DNA from: Porticoccus sp. W117
GTDB taxonomy: Bacteria; Pseudomonadota; Gammaproteobacteria; Pseudomonadales; Porticoccaceae
Length of the DNA stretch: 50,903 bases
Direction: 5' to 3'
NCBI RefSeq assembly: GCF_030341905.1
Contig: NZ_JATAAF010000019.1
Location: forward strand, 1 to 50,903
Below the pieces are notes generated by a model, which worked only from the letters and a program-made list of their open reading frames with translations, was not told the DNA's origin and searched no databases. Position 1 is the first letter of the stretch. Each line of letters starts with the position of its first letter. Position numbers and translations under genes: made by a program. Shown here one piece after another: positions 28,340-36,531 of the stretch.

Positions 28340-30484
28340 CTACTGCCCAAAGCGATAGCGGAACTCCCCAAAAATGGCTCGCCCGGCCAACGGTAAATCG
28401 TTGGGTATCAAAGCTGGCAAAGGTATGGGCATGGCGGTGATGTCTCCACTGGGAGACGGCTCACGAGCATCTTCATCAAACAGGTTTTTTACAATAACGG
28501 CAAACTCCCAGTCACGATCGCCAGGGGCGAAGCGCAAAGTGGAATCTACCATCAGATAATCATCAATTTCCGGGCGAATATCTACCGCCACCCGCTCACG
28601 GCCCATTACCCAGTTGGCTTGCACGTTGAGATGCCAGTCCGGTGCCAGCTGCCAATCGGAGCGCAGGTAAACTTGCTGCTCTGGGGCATTGCCCGCCGAA
28701 GTTCCAGTACGCTCATCGGTAGTGTCAATCAAGGACAGGTTACCCGACAGGGTAAATTGATCGGACACCTCCCACTCGGCATTCAACTCCAGACCATAGC
28801 CTGTCTGCTCACCAGCATTCTGAGCCCTGCGACCTGCGGGGTCGGGCTCAAACAGAATAATGTCGTCCCAGCGGTAGAAAAACAGGTTGGCGTCCAGATG
28901 CACATCTACAGAGGGTTTGTAGTCAAACGCCAGTTCGTAGCTTTCCAACTCTTCGGGCATCAAGTTCGGATTGCCGAGAATTGATGGATTATTAATGGCG
29001 CGGGTCTGAGCAAATGAGGGCGCACGAAATGCCTGGCCATAGAGGAACTTGGTCGTCAGGTTATGACTGGTAGACCACACCAAGGCAAGACGGGGATTTA
29101 CAGTACTGCCAAAATCCGAGTAGTCGTCGTAGCGAATCCCTGCCGTCAGCTCCCAATCATTGTCCAGATGCCATACATCCTGAATAAACAGGTATTTGTT
29201 GGTGCGGGCGCCTTCGGTAATAAAGGCAAGGGGGGTATCGCTAACATCTACCACCGATGCATCTGGCTGTAACGGAACTATTACCGGAAACTGCCCAATA
29301 AGCGTTTGGGTAAAATTGCGCTCATCCCTGACTCTGTACAAATCCCCAAGATAGTAACCAGAACCAATTCTAATTTCGTGATCAGCTAACGCTGTATAAA
29401 GCGCAGAGGCATCGAAGTAAAAATGATGCTCATACACTTCTGGATTGCCAATAATGCCGTTTGAAAAAGGAAAGGGAGAAGGGCCACCGGTAGAGCCCGC
29501 AGGAAATAGTAAAATATCCTGCTCCACTTCTTGAGTTGTAGAACGGTAGCTTGCGTTGGCTTCCAGCTGCCAATCGTCTGCCAGATCCGTCTCTTTGTAA
29601 CCGATGGAAACTCCATAGCGATCACTGGAAACCAAGCCACTGGGGTCGAGAGCCTGAACCACACCAACACCTACCTGTCCTTCCCGGTTTTGATAATCGG
29701 CTTGAAAGCGCCAATCGCCCCAGCTGACATCAGCTCGAAAATCGTAGGCTTCACGGCCCAGGTTTACGGAGTCAGGAGCTAAACTTAAAGATGTACCGCC
29801 GAGAAAATCCAGTACAGATTGCGCATCACTATCAACCGCTTCACGCTGTCCGTCGGTATCTTCGTACTCAAAGCTGAATAGATACTTAAGGCCATTGGAT
29901 TCGCCACCATAAGAGGCCCAAAATTCCGTTGTATCAAAACTGCCCGTACGCAGGCCTGAATGTAGCCCTTTGGCCTCATCCCCCTGTTTGGTAATCACAT
30001 TGATAACGCCAGCAAAAGCATCAGCACCATAAACGGCAGAACCAGGGCCGCGGATAATTTCGATACGGGAAACATTTTCTACCGGGTAGCCAGCCCAAAC
30101 CAGGTGTCTATCCCCTTGAAACAAACTCTTAAAAGGCACCCCGTTAATTAACATGAGTACTTGGGGGTTTAACGAAGAATAGATACCTCGAAAGGTATAA
30201 ATTGGGTTGTACCCAGGAACATCTCTGGCAACATGAAGCCCGGGTACAGCTTCCAGGACTTCATCAATATCTGTGGCACCCATTTTGCGAATATCACTAG
30301 CAGTTATAACTGTTGCAACTGCTGGAGCTTTCGATATTGGTTTTTCATAACCAGTAGCAATACTGATTAAATCTTCATCATCTCCAAAGTCTTCAAAAAA
30401 TTCAGGTTCATATTCGCTTCCTGCGAAAGCTAGAGAGCCAGACAGGTAAAAAGCCAGCAAACTCAAACAAGGTGTCAATTTCAT
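28340..30484 (-). CDS. TonB-dependent receptor of the accessory operon
   Basis: Outer-membrane active transporter of 714 residues with a good ribosome site (AGGAG, 7 bases before ATG). Signal peptide about 1-21 (cut after AFA), TonB-box-like DLISIA at 38-43, plug about 48-165 (ATVITASDIRKMGATDIDEV, IRGPGSAVYGADAFAGVINV), then the barrel. The C-terminus is EFRYRFGQ, ending in Gln two residues past the usual terminal Phe. The gene begins 10 bp after the citrate-synthase-fold gene at 30495 and is followed by the binding-protein and kinase genes. Its DNA is clearly more AT-rich than the housekeeping parts. The substrate is unknown; a product or precursor of the neighbouring enzymes is one possibility. 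Confidence 0.92.
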   Translation of the reverse strand: MKLTPCLSLLAFYLSGSLAFAGSEYEPEFFEDFGDDEDLISIATGYEKPISKAPAVATVITASDIRKMGATDIDEVLEAVPGLHVARDVPGYNPIYTFRGIYSSLNPQVLMLINGVPFKSLFQGDRHLVWAGYPVENVSRIEIIRGPGSAVYGADAFAGVINVITKQGDEAKGLHSGLRTGSFDTTEFWASYGGESNGLKYLFSFEYEDTDGQREAVDSDAQSVLDFLGGTSLSLAPDSVNLGREAYDFRADVSWGDWRFQADYQNREGQVGVGVVQALDPSGLVSSDRYGVSIGYKETDLADDWQLEANASYRSTTQEVEQDILLFPAGSTGGPSPFPFSNGIIGNPEVYEHHFYFDASALYTALADHEIRIGSGYYLGDLYRVRDERNFTQTLIGQFPVIVPLQPDASVVDVSDTPLAFITEGARTNKYLFIQDVWHLDNDWELTAGIRYDDYSDFGSTVNPRLALVWSTSHNLTTKFLYGQAFRAPSFAQTRAINNPSILGNPNLMPEELESYELAFDYKPSVDVHLDANLFFYRWDDIILFEPDPAGRRAQNAGEQTGYGLELNAEWEVSDQFTLSGNLSLIDTTDERTGTSAGNAPEQQVYLRSDWQLAPDWHLNVQANWVMGRERVAVDIRPEIDDYLMVDSTLRFAPGDRDWEFAVIVKNLFDEDAREPSPSGDITAMPIPLPALIPNDLPLAGRAIFGEFRYRFGQ

Positions 30485-30494
30485 TATTATTCTC

Positions 30495-31292
30495 CTACCA
30501 AGTTCTGCGTCCTTTGCCTACGTAGTTAATTTTTTTGCATGAAAGTGGGAAAAAACTGCCTTCAGGTTTTTCAGTAGCATCGGTATAGCACGGGAATATG
30601 CCACCCAAAAAAGACAACCACGAAAACATATAGAAATCTCGCATACTTACATTCATATCCGCTGCCAGAGCGCACACAAGACCAGCTGCGTTCATTCCCT
30701 GCTTATATCGGCTGTTTTTCAAAAAACTTTCAACCGAAAGCGCAAAAGCCAAATGAGGCCCTCCATCCAGTGATAATTTTTTAGCAACGGCTAATAATGG
30801 CCCTAAACGCTCATCAACATCTGTGATTGGCCGCCCAAAACCAGGAACTCGTCGTGCTTTTTTCATCCAGGAAAGCGTAAATTCCTCTAAATTAGCCCCA
30901 TTTGCAGTTGCTTTCGTTCCTGCCTCAATAAATTCAAAAGCCTTTATAACCGCTCCGTGGCCATATATTTGCGCTTCAGTAACCGCTGTTGCCGCACTAA
31001 AACCCAAACTGGCAGTTGACCTGGCAGTGCCAGCAAGGGCAGAAATTCGATTATTCCAAATCCTCGGGTCTGGAAAGCTCCCGCTGATAACCATCATCGC
31101 CTCAAGCATTTCAAGCTCTGGCTTGCTGAATTCACGCCCTGAAATGCCGTAAAAAAGCAGGCCAACCCAACCCAGGTCATAGGCATCCGTAAAAAGATCT
31201 TTCCCTCTAAAAATTACTCGTTCACCGGGGATACAGGCGCCTACAGACGTTTCCCAGCGATCTTCGTATTTCTTAAGTTCTTCTAAAGACAT
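30495..31292 (-). CDS. Divergent citrate-synthase-fold protein B
   Basis: A 265-residue protein starting MSLEELKKYEDRW at 31292 (an ATG 36 bp upstream overlaps the previous gene and is less likely). The short length and segments such as IYGHGAVIKAF (109-119) and VPGFGRPITDVDERL (149-163) place it in the citrate synthase / citryl-CoA lyase superfamily. Compared by eye with GltA, the oxaloacetate-binding DHE histidine is replaced by Asn-Asn, the GFGH histidine by Arg, and neither the VDFYSG aspartate nor the RTxGxxAH arginine and histidine can be found. It follows protein A by 10 bp and precedes the TonB receptor by 10 bp. It may be a non-catalytic partner of protein A; its reaction is unknown. 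Confidence 0.7.
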   Translation of the reverse strand: MSLEELKKYEDRWETSVGACIPGERVIFRGKDLFTDAYDLGWVGLLFYGISGREFSKPELEMLEAMMVISGSFPDPRIWNNRISALAGTARSTASLGFSAATAVTEAQIYGHGAVIKAFEFIEAGTKATANGANLEEFTLSWMKKARRVPGFGRPITDVDERLGPLLAVAKKLSLDGGPHLAFALSVESFLKNSRYKQGMNAAGLVCALAADMNVSMRDFYMFSWLSFLGGIFPCYTDATEKPEGSFFPLSCKKINYVGKGRRTW

Positions 31293-31302
31293 ATTGCTAC
31301 TC

Positions 31303-32127
31303 TTAGCGGGAGGCCGAATTGGGGTCATCCGTCAACACAAGTCCGCTTCCAAAAAACGGGTATTTTCTCCAGCCATTCTTCTCTTGCTCCAAAGCGTGAG
31401 CTGCAGCCCCCGGCAATCGCAAAATCATATACAGCATTTCTGCCTGTTCAGGCTTCAAATCCAAGTCAAGAAATACCGCTGCCGCCAGGCCGGACATGGC
31501 AAGTGGGTAGCCAGCAGTCTCCTCAAGCGCTGCCCTATTATTAAAAAGCCACTGTAAGTGGCTTTCGGGTTCTGGATAAGTTGATATTAAATAGGATAAG
31601 GACTGTTTTATTGGCAATGGACAACTAGAACCATTGGGGTCAAAGCCCGGTATATGTTCCCTCTCGGGCCAAACTTCCACTTCCTGTGAAGAAAAGTACT
31701 CCACAGTGGAAGGCCACTGGTCAATTTGGCGGTCGCATTTCTGAAAATACTGAACAGCCCAATAAACATCTCTGCCACCGCCAAGATTTCCTGCACCAAC
31801 AGCTATTGCCGCCATTAGAGCTGAGGCATGGGTTGAACCACCCACGCCCGCATTCATGGCGGCTCTCACTGAATGATCTCTGAGACCAGGGTTCGCCAAA
31901 ACAACTGCCAGCCCCTCCAAAAGGGCCGCTTGCTGCCGAGTTGGTTTTTCCAGTTTAAATAAAAGGTATATGTACTCTGACCAACTGGCCTTGCCAAGAA
32001 GGTCGCCATATACATCATATCCTGCGCAGTAACAGGTTTTAGCTGCAAACGGGTTGTCCTCTTCCGGAACCTCATCCCATATTTTTGTTGTTATTTTTTC
32101 AGTCACAGTCTTGTTCTGATTGGCCAT
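31303..32127 (-). CDS. Divergent citrate-synthase-fold protein A
   Basis: A 274-residue member of the citrate synthase / citryl-CoA lyase superfamily. It keeps the DH-type histidine (His85 in GLRDHSVRAA) and the substrate-binding RLPGAAAHALEQ (Arg237, His244). In place of GPLHGGAN it has GNLGGGRD (113-120), closer to the GGALD form of ATP-citrate lyase. The GFGH histidine is absent (IPGFDPNG, 159-166), as is the VDFYSG aspartate (PLAMSG, 208-213). It overlaps the upstream carboligase gene by 29 bp, so the two are translationally coupled. Members this short usually act as citryl-CoA-lyase-like enzymes; the missing residues make the activity uncertain. Confidence 0.75.
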   Translation of the reverse strand: MANQNKTVTEKITTKIWDEVPEEDNPFAAKTCYCAGYDVYGDLLGKASWSEYIYLLFKLEKPTRQQAALLEGLAVVLANPGLRDHSVRAAMNAGVGGSTHASALMAAIAVGAGNLGGGRDVYWAVQYFQKCDRQIDQWPSTVEYFSSQEVEVWPEREHIPGFDPNGSSCPLPIKQSLSYLISTYPEPESHLQWLFNNRAALEETAGYPLAMSGLAAAVFLDLDLKPEQAEMLYMILRLPGAAAHALEQEKNGWRKYPFFGSGLVLTDDPNSASR

Positions 32128-33925
32128 AACTTTTTAACGCGTCCGTCCGCATACCAATCGGTGGAACTTCCTCTGGATCTATTCTGACATCCAACAAAGT
32201 GGGTTTACCTTGTGAACATATTTTATTGATATCCAGAGACAGCAGGTCTTCTGGAGATTGGATCACATAGCCATCTGCCCCCATTGCATTTGCAACTGTC
32301 GAGAAATCGACAAACGGAAGCTCCGTACCCACGGGTTCAGCCCCTGTGAGCTTCTGGCCATGACGAACCATTCCATAGGCTGAATCATTGAGAACAACAA
32401 AGACCACTGGCAGGCCTTCCTGAACAGCTACCGTTAACTCCTGGCCACTCATCAGCATACTGCCATCACCTGCAATACAAACTACCGGGCTGCCAGGTCT
32501 GGCCAATGCAGCACCAACCGCGCTACCTATAGCCCACCCCATGGACGCAAATTCCAAGCATGTGCGATAAAGTCCATCGTGGGCATCACGTTTTCCTGCC
32601 ATACGGCGGTCAAATGGATGCAAGTAGTGAATCGACCACGCGAGGCTAGCCCCGGAATCTGCCATGTATCGAGTGCAAGGGGGAAATAGCTTGGGCAACT
32701 CTGCCATTAAACGCTGCGGCTTAATGGGTGTCGCATCTGACTTGCATTTTTCCGGCTCCATCACTTCAAAGTGCTTACCCTTTTCTGCAGGTTGACTGGA
32801 TTTTTTGCCATCCACCAGATCATCTACAGAGCAAATCGTCAGTCTGGGCTCATGCTCAAGTCGCTCCACAATATTCTCAAAAATTGACTCCAGGTGGCCT
32901 CTTACATGAAGTCTTGCCATAGGCGATCGAGTCAAATTTGTTTCGGCAGATTCCACATGCACAAGTCGGTTATTCATCAACATGCTTTGATCCCAGCCAC
33001 TGGACGCAAATTCGCTCAGGCTTGAGCCAACAGCAATAACCAAATCGACTTCCGGATCGAGCAGGGCTTTGCGAGCACTCTCATGGCCTGCAAAACCAAT
33101 AACACCTTTAAACAATGGATGGTATGGACTAACCAGCCCCTTACCGTGTGGTGTAGTGATTATCTGCGCACCCAGTTTTACCGCCAGGGAAAGCAAACTA
33201 CCAACACTCTCACTGGCCTCATCACCAATCAGCAAAATCGGATTGCGCGCTGTCACCAGCTCTTCATAAAGAGCATCCAGTGCTTCATTGTCTACATAGT
33301 GGGGTTTATTAAGGAGTTTTGAGAGATCGAAGCTAGGTTCAGTGGTTGAGCTAAAGCTACTCATCACATCGAGCGGCACACTCAAGTGAACAGGCCCTGC
33401 AGGCGCCTGGAAAGCTGTCATCACAGCTGCTGCGAGCTTATGCTCAAACTGCTCAGCGTGGGAAACCAGAGTATTGTACCGAGTACAGTGTTCAAACAAG
33501 CCAACAGTATTGATGCCAGTACAGGATGACTCTTGCAGTGCACCTCGCCCAAACGTTGAAAGAGCTGTCTGGGCTGTAATGACCAACATAGGGGTATGGT
33601 TGTCATAGGCAGATGCAACACCAGTAATCAGGTTAGTAGCACCGGGCCCAGTGGTTGCACAACACACGCCAAGTTTGCCTGTATGATGAGCGTAACCATC
33701 AGCCATAAAGGCAGCGCCAGTCTCATGTCTGGCAATGATGGCGCGAGGTCCGCCGCTTCTTTCGCTACGGGCCAGGGCGTTGTAGAGAGGCTCTATCGCC
33801 CCACCTGGTACCCCGAAAACATACTCAACATCCAACTGTCTCAGGTAACTAACCAGCAGGTCACCTAGCTCAACACCCTGCTCTTCAGCCACCTGCCTTC
33901 GGCTATCTATCTGGATAACGTCCAC
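32099..33925 (-). CDS. Acetolactate-synthase-like ThDP-dependent enzyme
   Basis: Full-length ThDP enzyme of the acetolactate synthase group, 608 residues. The GTG at 33925 is chosen over the TTG at 33931 because AGAGG lies 6 bases upstream. The N-terminal Pyr domain has the catalytic Glu in ARHETGAAFMADGYA (Glu68), the central domain spans about 200-355, and the C-terminal PP domain has the Mg-ThDP motif GDGSMLMSGQEL...LNDS (486-515). A linker rich in Lys, Ser and Glu (about 370-400) separates the middle and C-terminal domains. No small regulatory subunit (ilvH) and no ilvC lie nearby, so a branched-chain biosynthetic role is unlikely. It heads the accessory operon and has a plausible promoter at 33998-34027. 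Confidence 0.9.
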   Translation of the reverse strand: MDVIQIDSRRQVAEEQGVELGDLLVSYLRQLDVEYVFGVPGGAIEPLYNALARSERSGGPRAIIARHETGAAFMADGYAHHTGKLGVCCATTGPGATNLITGVASAYDNHTPMLVITAQTALSTFGRGALQESSCTGINTVGLFEHCTRYNTLVSHAEQFEHKLAAAVMTAFQAPAGPVHLSVPLDVMSSFSSTTEPSFDLSKLLNKPHYVDNEALDALYEELVTARNPILLIGDEASESVGSLLSLAVKLGAQIITTPHGKGLVSPYHPLFKGVIGFAGHESARKALLDPEVDLVIAVGSSLSEFASSGWDQSMLMNNRLVHVESAETNLTRSPMARLHVRGHLESIFENIVERLEHEPRLTICSVDDLVDGKKSSQPAEKGKHFEVMEPEKCKSDATPIKPQRLMAELPKLFPPCTRYMADSGASLAWSIHYLHPFDRRMAGKRDAHDGLYRTCLEFASMGWAIGSAVGAALARPGSPVVCIAGDGSMLMSGQELTVAVQEGLPVVFVVLNDSAYGMVRHGQKLTGAEPVGTELPFVDFSTVANAMGADGYVIQSPEDLLSLDINKICSQGKPTLLDVRIDPEEVPPIGMRTDALKSYGQSEQDCD

Positions 33926-33997
33926 AACCAACCTCTAAAGTTACTTATTATTCAAATAGTTACAGCTTTTTCTTCACAAACTGTTTTGACTTTCGCC

Positions 33998-34027
33998 ATT
34001 ATCATCGCATTTGTCGCCAGAATTCAA
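33998..34027 (-). promoter_or_regulatory. Candidate promoter of the carboligase-receptor-kinase operon
   Basis: On the minus strand, TTGAAT (34027-34022) and GATAAT (34003-33998) are separated by 18 bp and lie about 75 bp before the GTG start. The -10 matches five of six consensus bases and the -35 four of six. No other promoter was seen before 28261-28339, so this one could drive the whole block. Confidence 0.5.
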
Positions 34028-34075
34028 CCTGTTTTTCATACTAATTCACTAGTTCTCACTCCTTCTAACACGCTA

Positions 34076-34103
34076 TAGACTCCACAAAATCTAAGGCTAC
34101 AAT
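34076..34103 (+). promoter_or_regulatory. Candidate promoter of the VC0807-yciI group
   Basis: TAGACT (34076-34081) and TACAAT (34098-34103) with a 16-bp spacer, ending 29 bp before the ATG at 34133. It diverges from the minus-strand operon promoter in the same 200-bp gap. Confidence 0.45.
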
Positions 34104-34132
34104 AGCCGCCTTTATGAATTTGTGACTGCTCC

Positions 34133-34891
34133 ATGAATAGCCCTGCAAGCAAGCCGCCGGTGCGACACAGCCTCCTCGCGAACCTGGCCTTTAACATCCT
34201 TATCCCCACCCTTATCCTCACCAAACTGAGTGGCGACAAGTACGAGCTGTTGGGCTTTAACCTGGCACTGGGGATTCAGTGGGCGCTGATTGTGGCACTG
34301 GCATTTCCATTGATTTACGGGGGTCGCGACCTGCTGCAAAGCGGCAAGGTCAATATCTTTTCCGTACTGGGCATTTTCAGCGTGCTGGTCAATGGTGGCG
34401 TTGGCCTTTTGGAGGGTGATCGCCACATTATTATCATCAAGGAGGCAGCCATCCCGGCATTGATTGGCCTTGCCGCGCTGATCTCCCTGAAAACCCGCTT
34501 TCCGCTGATTAAAACTCTGTTGTTCAACGACCAGGTTATCGACATACAAAAAGTGGATAACGCCCTCCAGCAGCACAACAGCCACAAGGCATTCAATCAA
34601 CGCCTGGTCAATGGCACCTATATGCTGTTTGCCACTATGATGTTGTCGGCGTTGCTCAATTACCTGTTGGCGGATTACATGATCGTCGCCCAGTCCGGCA
34701 CCGAAGAATTCAACGCCCAAGTGGGTAAATTTATGGGTATGCAGTTGCCGGTTATTGGCATTCCCATTGCCATCGCCACCACCGCCACTCTGTTTTACCT
34801 GTTCCGGGGCGTTACCCAACTCACCGGTCTGCCACTGGAAGAAATTATTCTGACAGCGCCAAGTAGCGACACTAAAGAGGAATCCAACTGA
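34133..34891 (+). CDS. VC0807-family integral membrane protein
   Basis: Polytopic inner-membrane protein, 252 residues, with about five or six hydrophobic helices (near 15-33, 45-63, 75-92, 102-118, 165-185 and 205-228) and a hydrophilic C-terminal tail. It matches the general pattern of the VC0807 family, which has no known function. In many gammaproteobacteria a septation protein A (YciB/IspZ) gene occupies the position just before yciI; this protein takes that place and has a similar size and topology. Its stop overlaps the yciI start (ATGATG region at 34891), so the two are co-translated. Confidence 0.75.
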   Translation: MNSPASKPPVRHSLLANLAFNILIPTLILTKLSGDKYELLGFNLALGIQWALIVALAFPLIYGGRDLLQSGKVNIFSVLGIFSVLVNGGVGLLEGDRHIIIIKEAAIPALIGLAALISLKTRFPLIKTLLFNDQVIDIQKVDNALQQHNSHKAFNQRLVNGTYMLFATMMLSALLNYLLADYMIVAQSGTEEFNAQVGKFMGMQLPVIGIPIAIATTATLFYLFRGVTQLTGLPLEEIILTAPSSDTKEESN

Positions 34892-35190
34892 TGTGGTACG
34901 CCATCATAAGTGAAGACGTGGCAGATAGCCTGGAAAAACGCCTGTCCGTGCGCCCCGATCACCTGGCACGTTTGCAGGAGCTGAAACAGCAAGGTCGCTT
35001 GTTAATCGCCGGCCCCCACCCCGCCATCGACAGCGAAGACCCAGGCAGTGCCGGCTTTAGCGGTAGCCTGATAGTGGCCGAGTTTGATTCTTTGAACAGC
35101 GCCCAAAAGTGGGCTGATGCAGACCCCTACGTGGCCGCTGGTGTTTACCAGAAGGTTACTGTAAAACCCTTTAAGAAAGTGCTGCCCTAA
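34891..35190 (+). CDS. yciI: YciI family protein
   Basis: Small soluble protein of 99 residues with the dimeric ferredoxin-like YciI fold. Family signatures are [10 protein letters not shown] at the start, R-x-x-H-L-x-x-L near 21-28, [12 protein letters not shown] near 36-47, and the [19 protein letters not shown] end. The conserved His near residue 24 and Asp in the ADPY motif are the residues proposed as an active site. Function is not known; E. coli YciI also lies next to yciA/yciB. It begins at the last base of the preceding gene. Confidence 0.92.
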   Translation: MWYAIISEDVADSLEKRLSVRPDHLARLQELKQQGRLLIAGPHPAIDSEDPGSAGFSGSLIVAEFDSLNSAQKWADADPYVAAGVYQKVTVKPFKKVLP

Positions 35191-35250
35191 GTACGGACAA
35201 TAGGTACCAACAACAAGTACCGGCAACATCACCATAGAAACGGAACAGAT

Positions 35251-35922
35251 ATGAAACACGCCCTGATCGGCTTGGTATTACTCACCACCTGCACTCTCAG
35301 CCTGGCACAAAGCGCCGAAACCACTCGCTATATCACCGATGAATTTCGCGCCGACCTGCGCAGCATTCCCAGCAACCGCGGCAAAATCATCAATTACCTG
35401 AGAGCAGGCACTCAGCTCAGTGTGCTGGAAGAAAACGACGATGGCTGGAGCCACATCCGCACCAGCCGGGGTACCGAAGGCTGGCTGCTGAGCCGCTATC
35501 TGGTAGAACAGCAAGTGGCCAAAGCCCGCATTGTTGGCGTCGAACAGCGCAATCAACAGCTGCAGCAACAAAGCAGTGAATTCAAGCAAAACCTTCAAGA
35601 CAAGGATGCGGAAATCAAGCAGCTGCAGGATCAGCTTGCACAGCTGGAAAACCGCAATACCAGCACCCAAAGAGAACTTACAGAAATCAAAACCATCTCC
35701 GCTAACCACATCGCCCTGAATGACCAGAACCAGCAACTGCTGACCATGAAAAGCGAACTGGAAAGCGAGCTTGACTCCCTCAAAGCAATGAACGACAAGC
35801 TGGAAAACGACCAGCGCTACCGCTGGTTTCTCTACGGTGCCCTGGCGGTGTGCCTGGGTGCCGCCCTGGCCATAATCCTTCCGCAACTGAAGCGCAAACG
35901 GCGCTTTTCTGAGTGGGGATAG
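35251..35922 (+). CDS. SH3 domain protein of the TIGR04211/YgiM type
   Basis: Exported, membrane-anchored protein of 223 residues. A signal peptide (1-20, cut after LSLAQS) is followed by a bacterial SH3 domain (about 25-90, with GTQLSVLEENDDGWSHIRT and GTEGWLLSRYL). Next come a long coiled coil rich in Gln, Leu and Glu (about 95-190), a single membrane helix (about 193-212) and a basic cytoplasmic end (KRKRRFSEWG). The layout is that of E. coli YgiM, whose function is unclear. It lies 60 bp after yciI, as in Pseudomonas. Confidence 0.88.
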   Translation: MKHALIGLVLLTTCTLSLAQSAETTRYITDEFRADLRSIPSNRGKIINYLRAGTQLSVLEENDDGWSHIRTSRGTEGWLLSRYLVEQQVAKARIVGVEQRNQQLQQQSSEFKQNLQDKDAEIKQLQDQLAQLENRNTSTQRELTEIKTISANHIALNDQNQQLLTMKSELESELDSLKAMNDKLENDQRYRWFLYGALAVCLGAALAIILPQLKRKRRFSEWG

Positions 35923-35928
35923 CCTGAA

Positions 35929-36531
35929 ATGGGGATAAGCGTTTTAAAGCCCCTAAAAACTCTGCTACTGGCGGCCCTGCTGGCAGCCAGTAGCGCTTAT
36001 GGCGAAAAAGCCGCCAGCAACGCCCCAACCATCGCCGTGATTCAAACCAATCTGGGAGAAATGCGGGTCGAGCTCAACCGCAAAGCGGCGCCAATCACCT
36101 GCGACAACTTTATTGGCTACGCCAAAAACTACTTTTACGATGGCCTGATTTTCCACCGGGTAGTGGACAACTTCGTTATTCAAACCGGCGGTTACTGGTT
36201 CGATTACCGGCAGAAAAAACCCAGCGGCGAGAATATCGTCAATGAATCCGCCAACGGCCTGAAAAACACCCGCGGCACCATTGCCATGGCGCGCTATGAT
36301 GATCCTGACAGTGCCCGAGCCCAATTCTTTATCAACCTGCAAGACAACCCTCACCTGGATGCCAGCAAAGACGAAGCCGGTTACACTGTATTTGGGAAAA
36401 TCGTCTCCGGTATGGATGTGGCAGACAGCATTGGCAAAGCCCCGGTAAAAGCCATTAACAAAGACCTTACCCACGTACCGGTAGAAACCATCCAGGTAGA
36501 GCACATCGCCATCGAAGAGCCCGCGCCATGA
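35929..36531 (+). CDS. Periplasmic peptidyl-prolyl cis-trans isomerase (cyclophilin)
   Basis: Cyclophilin-type foldase, 200 residues, with a signal peptide (about 1-25, cut after AYG). The catalytic region is clear: IFHRVVDNFVIQTGGYW near 74-90, including the Arg of FHRV and the Gln of QTGG, then ARYDDPDSARAQFFINLQDN near 122-141. The protein most resembles PpiA. It starts 6 bp after the SH3 gene and overlaps pdxJ by 4 bp (ATGA), so it lies in one operon with both. Confidence 0.93.
   Translation: MGISVLKPLKTLLLAALLAASSAYGEKAASNAPTIAVIQTNLGEMRVELNRKAAPITCDNFIGYAKNYFYDGLIFHRVVDNFVIQTGGYWFDYRQKKPSGENIVNESANGLKNTRGTIAMARYDDPDSARAQFFINLQDNPHLDASKDEAGYTVFGKIVSGMDVADSIGKAPVKAINKDLTHVPVETIQVEHIAIEEPAP

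Noticed and set aside
32099-33925. Reading the ThDP enzyme as ilvB/ilvI of branched-chain amino acid synthesis
   Set aside because: No regulatory subunit and no ilvC or ilvD are nearby, and the gene is coupled to citrate-synthase-fold genes and a receptor instead.
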